Shown piece by piece: positions 59,697-64,000 of a DNA stretch of 64,000 nt; the stretch's first letter is position 1; the number at the start of each line of letters is the position of its first letter. The notes beneath the pieces were generated by a model that was not told where the DNA came from, ran no database searches, and worked only from the letters and a program-made list of their open reading frames with translations. The stretch is from Streptomyces sp. A0958 (GTDB taxonomy: Bacteria > Actinomycetota > Actinomycetes > Streptomycetales > Streptomycetaceae): contig NZ_SSBK01000001.1 in assembly GCF_004795035.1 (NCBI RefSeq), positions 310,001-374,000 of the forward strand. Reading direction: 5' to 3'. The translations under genes and the position numbers were made by a program.

Positions 59697-60080
59697 ATGG
59701 CGAAGCTCAGCCAGGAAGACCTGCTCGCCCAGTTCGAGGAGCTCACCCTCATCGAGCTCTCCGAGTTCGTGAAGGCCTTCGAGGAGAAGTTCGACGTCAC
59801 CGCCGCCGCGGCCGTCGCCGTCGCGGGCCCGGCCCAGGGTGGCCCGGCTGCCCCGGCCGAGGAGGAGAAGGACGAGTTCGACGTCATCCTCACCGCCGCC
59901 GGTGACAAGAAGATCCAGGTCATCAAGGTCGTGCGCGAGCTCACCTCGCTCGGCCTGAAGGAGGCCAAGGACCTCGTCGACGGCGCCCCGAAGCCCGTCG
60001 TCGAGAAGGTCGCGAAGGAGGCCGCCGAGAAGGCTGCCGAGTCCCTCAAGGCCGCCGGCGCCTCCGTCGAGGTCAAGTGA
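59697..60080 (+). CDS. rplL: Ribosomal protein bL12 (L7/L12)
   Basis: 127 residues. N-terminal dimer domain ([20 protein letters not shown]), Ala/Pro hinge, and the C-terminal factor-binding domain ([35 protein letters not shown]). It recruits translational GTPases. GGAAGGA lies eight bases before ATG 59697. A terminator follows. Confidence 0.97.
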   Translation: MAKLSQEDLLAQFEELTLIELSEFVKAFEEKFDVTAAAAVAVAGPAQGGPAAPAEEEKDEFDVILTAAGDKKIQVIKVVRELTSLGLKEAKDLVDGAPKPVVEKVAKEAAEKAAESLKAAGASVEVK

Positions 60081-60138
60081 CCCTGCGAGTCCTCTGACTC
60101 CTCAGGACCGCCGTGCCGCGAGGCGCGGTGTCACATCG

Positions 60139-60174
60139 CGAAAGGCGATCACCCTTACGGGTGATCGCCTTTCG
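60139..60174 (+). terminator. Terminator/attenuator after rplL
   Basis: CGAAAGGCGATCACCC (60139-60154) pairs perfectly with GGGTGATCGCCTTTCG (60159-60174) around TTAC. It sets the L12:RpoB ratio, since rpoB lies downstream. Confidence 0.9.
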
Positions 60175-60194
60175 GCGTATCCGTGGCGGGTGCC

Positions 60195-60222
60195 TTGCCC
60201 TTCCCGCGTTGACGAGTATGGT
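60195..60222 (+). promoter_or_regulatory. Candidate distal rpoB promoter
   Basis: TTGCCC (60195-60200) and TATGGT (60217-60222) are 16 bp apart, just after the rplL terminator. The 60223-60487 stretch carries no gene that I can support. Confidence 0.45.
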
Positions 60223-60487
60223 GATCTTTCGCCGTGCGCCTCTCGTGGGGTACGCGACCGTCGTCCGAGGGGCGGCGTCCGCGGGCCTCTGGGGCCGGCC
60301 GGGCCGAGGGGGCCTTGACGAACCGCACGAGGCGCGCAATTCTCAAGGCGCGTCGCCGAATCGATCCGAATCCGAGGCATGGATCGATGGTGAAGCGGGC
60401 AGTAAAGAAGAGCGCACCTCGCGCAGGGCTAGACATAGGTGTTGAGAACAGCTGTTGAGAGCAACGTGGGTCTCTGAAAACCCCGAC

Positions 60488-60516
60488 TGGACATCAGTGT
60501 GGCACTTGGCTACACT
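60488..60516 (+). promoter_or_regulatory. Proximal rpoB promoter
   Basis: TGGACA (60488-60493) and TACACT (60511-60516) are exactly 17 bp apart, a good housekeeping-sigma match. Start near 60523, giving a 157-base leader before rpoB. Confidence 0.7.
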
Positions 60517-60679
60517 GACCCTTTGCGCTGCCTGTTAGCTGCCTCCTGCCCGTCACCAGGGGCATACCCATCTTGTGCACCGTGGACCAGAACATCCCTT
60601 ACCTGGGATATCTGTCCACCTGTCCAGTTTGGGACCGGTACGCGCGTAGTGAGTCCGAGCCCTCGGAAGGACCCCCTCT

Positions 60680-63600
60680 TGGCCGCCTCGCGCAACGCCT
60701 CGACCGCGAATACGAACAACGGCGCCAGCACCGCCCCGCTGCGCATCTCTTTTGCAAAGATCAAGGAGCCCCTCGAGGTTCCGAACCTCCTCGCGCTGCA
60801 GACCGAGAGCTTTGACTGGCTCCTCGGCAACGCCGCCTGGAAGGCTCGCGTCGAGGCTGCTCTGGACAGTGGACAAGACGTCCCCACCAAGTCCGGCCTG
60901 GAGGAGATCTTCGAGGAGATCTCGCCGATCGAGGACTTCTCCGGGTCGATGTCGCTTACGTTCCGCGACCACCGCTTCGAGCCCCCGAAGAACTCGATCG
61001 ACGAGTGCAAGGAGCGCGACTTCACGTTCGCCGCCCCGCTCTTCGTCACGGCCGAGTTCACCAACAACGAGACCGGCGAGATCAAGTCCCAGACGGTCTT
61101 CATGGGCGACTTCCCGCTCATGACCAACAAGGGCACCTTCGTCATCAACGGCACCGAGCGTGTCGTCGTGTCGCAGCTGGTCCGCTCGCCGGGTGTCTAC
61201 TTCGACTCGTCGATCGACAAGACGTCCGACAAGGACATCTTCTCCGCCAAGATCATCCCGTCCCGGGGTGCCTGGCTGGAGATGGAGATCGACAAGCGCG
61301 ACATGGTCGGTGTCCGCATCGACCGCAAGCGCAAGCAGTCCGTCACCGTCCTCCTGAAGGCTCTCGGCTGGAGCACCGAGCAGATCCTCGAGGAGTTCGG
61401 CGAGTACGAGTCCATGCGCGCCACCCTGGAGAAGGACCACACCCAGGGCCAGGACGACGCACTGCTCGACATCTACCGCAAGCTCCGCCCGGGCGAGCCG
61501 CCCACCCGCGAGGCCGCTCAGACGCTGCTCGAGAACCTCTACTTCAACCCGAAGCGCTACGACCTCGCGAAGGTCGGCCGCTACAAGGTGAACAAGAAGC
61601 TCGGCGCCGACGAGCCGCTGGACGCCGGCGTGCTCACCACCGACGACGTCATCGCGACCATCAAGTACCTGGTCAAGCTGCACGCCGGTGAGACCGAGAC
61701 GGTGGGCGAGTCCGGCCGTTCGATCGTCGTCGAGACCGACGACATCGACCACTTCGGCAACCGCCGTCTGCGCAACGTCGGCGAGCTCATCCAGAACCAG
61801 GTCCGTACGGGTCTGGCCCGCATGGAGCGCGTCGTGCGCGAGCGCATGACGACCCAGGACGTCGAGGCGATCACGCCGCAGACCCTGATCAACATCCGGC
61901 CGGTCGTCGCCTCCATCAAGGAGTTCTTCGGCACCAGCCAGCTGTCGCAGTTCATGGACCAGAACAACCCGCTGTCGGGTCTCACCCACAAGCGTCGCCT
62001 GTCGGCGCTCGGCCCGGGTGGTCTCTCCCGTGAGCGGGCCGGCTTCGAGGTCCGTGACGTGCACCCGTCCCACTACGGACGCATGTGCCCGATCGAGACC
62101 CCCGAAGGCCCGAACATCGGTCTGATCGGTTCGCTCGCCTCGTACGGCCGCGTCAACGCGTTCGGCTTCATCGAGACGCCGTACCGCAAGGTCGTCGACG
62201 GCCAGGTCACCGACGAGGTCGACTACATCACGGCCGACGAGGAAGACCGTTTCGTCATCGCCCAGGCGAACGCGACGCTCTCCGACGAGCTGCGCTTCAC
62301 CGAGCCCCGCGTCCTGGTCCGCCGTCGTGGCGGAGAGGTCGACTACGTGCCCGGCGCCGAGGTCGACTACATGGACGTCTCGCCGCGCCAGATGGTGTCC
62401 GTCGCCACCGCGATGATCCCGTTCCTGGAGCACGACGACGCCAACCGTGCCCTCATGGGCGCGAACATGATGCGCCAGGCCGTGCCCCTCATCAAGTCGG
62501 AGGCCCCGCTCGTGGGCACCGGCATGGAGTACCGCTGCGCCACCGACGCCGGTGACGTGCTGAAGGCCGAGAAGGACGGTGTGGTCCAGGAGGTCTCCGC
62601 GGACTACATCACCGTGACCAACGACGACGGCACGTACACCACGTACCGCATCGCCAAGTTCATGCGCTCCAACCAGGGCACCTCGGTCAACCAGAAGGTC
62701 GTCGTCTCCGAGGGCGACCGGGTCATCGAGGGCCAGGTGCTCGCCGACGGTCCGGCCACCGAGAACGGTGAGATGGCGCTCGGCAAGAACCTGCTCGTGG
62801 CGTTCATGCCGTGGGAGGGTCACAACTACGAGGACGCGATCATCCTGTCGCAGCGCCTCGTGCAGGACGACGTCCTCTCCTCGATCCACATCGAGGAGCA
62901 CGAGGTCGACGCCCGTGACACCAAGCTCGGCCCCGAGGAGATCACCCGGGACATCCCGAACGTCTCCGAGGAGGTCCTCGCGGACCTCGACGAGCGCGGC
63001 ATCATCCGTATCGGTGCCGAGGTCGTCGCCGGCGACATCCTCGTCGGCAAGGTCACGCCCAAGGGTGAGACCGAGCTGACCCCCGAGGAGCGCCTGCTCC
63101 GCGCGATCTTCGGTGAGAAGGCGCGCGAGGTGCGCGACACCTCGCTGAAGGTGCCGCACGGTGAGATCGGCAAGGTCATCGGCGTCCGCGTCTTCGACCG
63201 CGAAGAAGGCGACGAGCTGCCGCCGGGTGTGAACCAGCTGGTCCGCGTCTACGTCGCGCAGAAGCGCAAGATCACCGACGGTGACAAGCTCGCCGGCCGT
63301 CACGGCAACAAGGGCGTCATCTCGAAGATCCTCCCGATCGAGGACATGCCGTTCCTGGAGGACGGCACCCCGGTCGACATCATCCTCAACCCGCTGGGTG
63401 TCCCGTCCCGAATGAACCCGGGACAGGTCCTGGAGATCCACCTCGGCTGGCTCGCCAGCCGCGGCTGGGACGTCTCCGGCCTCGGTGACGAGTGGGCCAA
63501 GCGCCTGCAGGCCATCGGCGCCGACCAGGTCGCCCCCGGCACCAACGTCGCCACGCCCGTCTTCGACGGTGCGCGCGAGGACGAGATCTCCGGTCTCTTC

Positions 63601-64000
63601 GATGCCACGATCCCCAACCGCGACGGCGACCGCCTGGTGCAGCCCTCCGGCAAGGCCAAGCTGTTCGACGGCCGCTCCGGCGAGCCGTTCCCGGACCCGG
63701 TCTCGGTCGGGTTCATGTACATCCTCAAGCTGCACCACCTGGTCGACGACAAGCTCCACGCCCGCTCGACCGGCCCGTACTCCATGATCACGCAGCAGCC
63801 GCTGGGTGGTAAGGCGCAGTTCGGTGGGCAGCGATTCGGCGAGATGGAGGTGTGGGCCCTTGAGGCTTACGGCGCCGCATACGCCCTCCAGGAACTGCTG
63901 ACGATCAAGTCCGACGACGTCACCGGCCGCGTGAAGGTCTACGAGGCGATCGTCAAGGGCGAGAACATCCCCGAGCCGGGCATTCCCGAGTCCTTCAAGG
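60680..64000 (+). CDS. rpoB: RNA polymerase beta subunit (3' end beyond window)
   Basis: 1107 residues are visible; the streptomycete protein has about 1160, so roughly 50 are missing at the right edge. The start is TTG 60680 with GGAAGGA seven bases upstream. The rifampicin region [20 protein letters not shown] then [12 protein letters not shown] is wild type, so the strain should be rifampicin-sensitive by target. [18 protein letters not shown], the [20 protein letters not shown] catalytic region and [20 protein letters not shown] are intact. Confidence 0.97.

Noticed and set aside
60553..63759. A 1068-residue open frame on the minus strand across rpoB
   Set aside because: It is the antisense shadow of rpoB, with no ribosome binding site and no domain.

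Overview
High-GC actinobacterial chromosome, almost certainly Streptomyces. Third codon positions are GC-saturated, GTG starts and GTGA/ATGA stop-start overlaps are common, XRE-DUF5753/DUF397 genes are present, and the order kor - two-component system - nuo - tRNA/rpmG/hadAB/murB - aspC-tRNA-Trp-secE-nusG-rplKA-rplJL-rpoB is the core Streptomyces gene order as I recall it. Every family assignment is from reading the sequence; no database search was run.

Layout. 1-5.8 kb: the end of an ABC permease, a 16-bp tandem repeat, a TetR regulator, a HAD phosphatase, a probable leaderless self-regulated gene, a deletion scar joining remnants of a quinone oxidoreductase and a MarR regulator, three tandem DUF397 genes coupled to an XRE-DUF5753 regulator, and a divergent three-gene operon of unknown function. 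5.8-7.45 kb: decayed or frameshifted genes. 7.48-16.22 kb: an 8.75-kb integrative element with a large serine integrase and a phage P27-type terminase small subunit. It has no large terminase, capsid or conjugation genes. Both junctions can be placed to a 5-bp core inside the end of a VOC (glyoxalase-fold) gene, and the rebuilt attP is a 54-bp imperfect palindrome. I read it as a candidate phage satellite.

16.2-27.3 kb: VOC protein and flavin monooxygenase, a RarD-like permease, an NmrA-type reductase, 2-oxoacid:ferredoxin oxidoreductase KorAB, and one LuxR-type response regulator with two tandem sensor kinases. 27.5-37.7 kb: a compact nuoABCHIJKLMN operon lacking nuoD, E, F and G, so the NADH-input module and the 49-kDa subunit are missing; the nearby KorAB makes ferredoxin a candidate electron donor. 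37.7-41.9 kb: an MscL channel with a zinc-ribbon tail, HtpX, small membrane proteins, an ogt-alkB alkylation-repair pair and YajQ. 42-48.3 kb: tRNA-Tyr, DUF523, a deaminase-like protein that seems to lack catalytic residues, a 161-bp MITE-like element, tRNA-Thr and tRNA-Met, rpmG, hadAB-like dehydratase genes, an SDR and a TetR regulator. 48.3-54.7 kb: an MFS pump sharing a candidate operator with that TetR gene, murB, a divergent NmrA/TetR pair with two operators, adenosine deaminase and aspartate aminotransferase. 54.9-64 kb: tRNA-Trp, secE, nusG, rplK, rplA, a lipoprotein, rplJ behind an L10-type leader, rplL, and rpoB running off the right edge.

The housekeeping parts look ordinary. The accessory parts (2.3-16.3 kb and 42.7-52 kb) hold the unusual signals.
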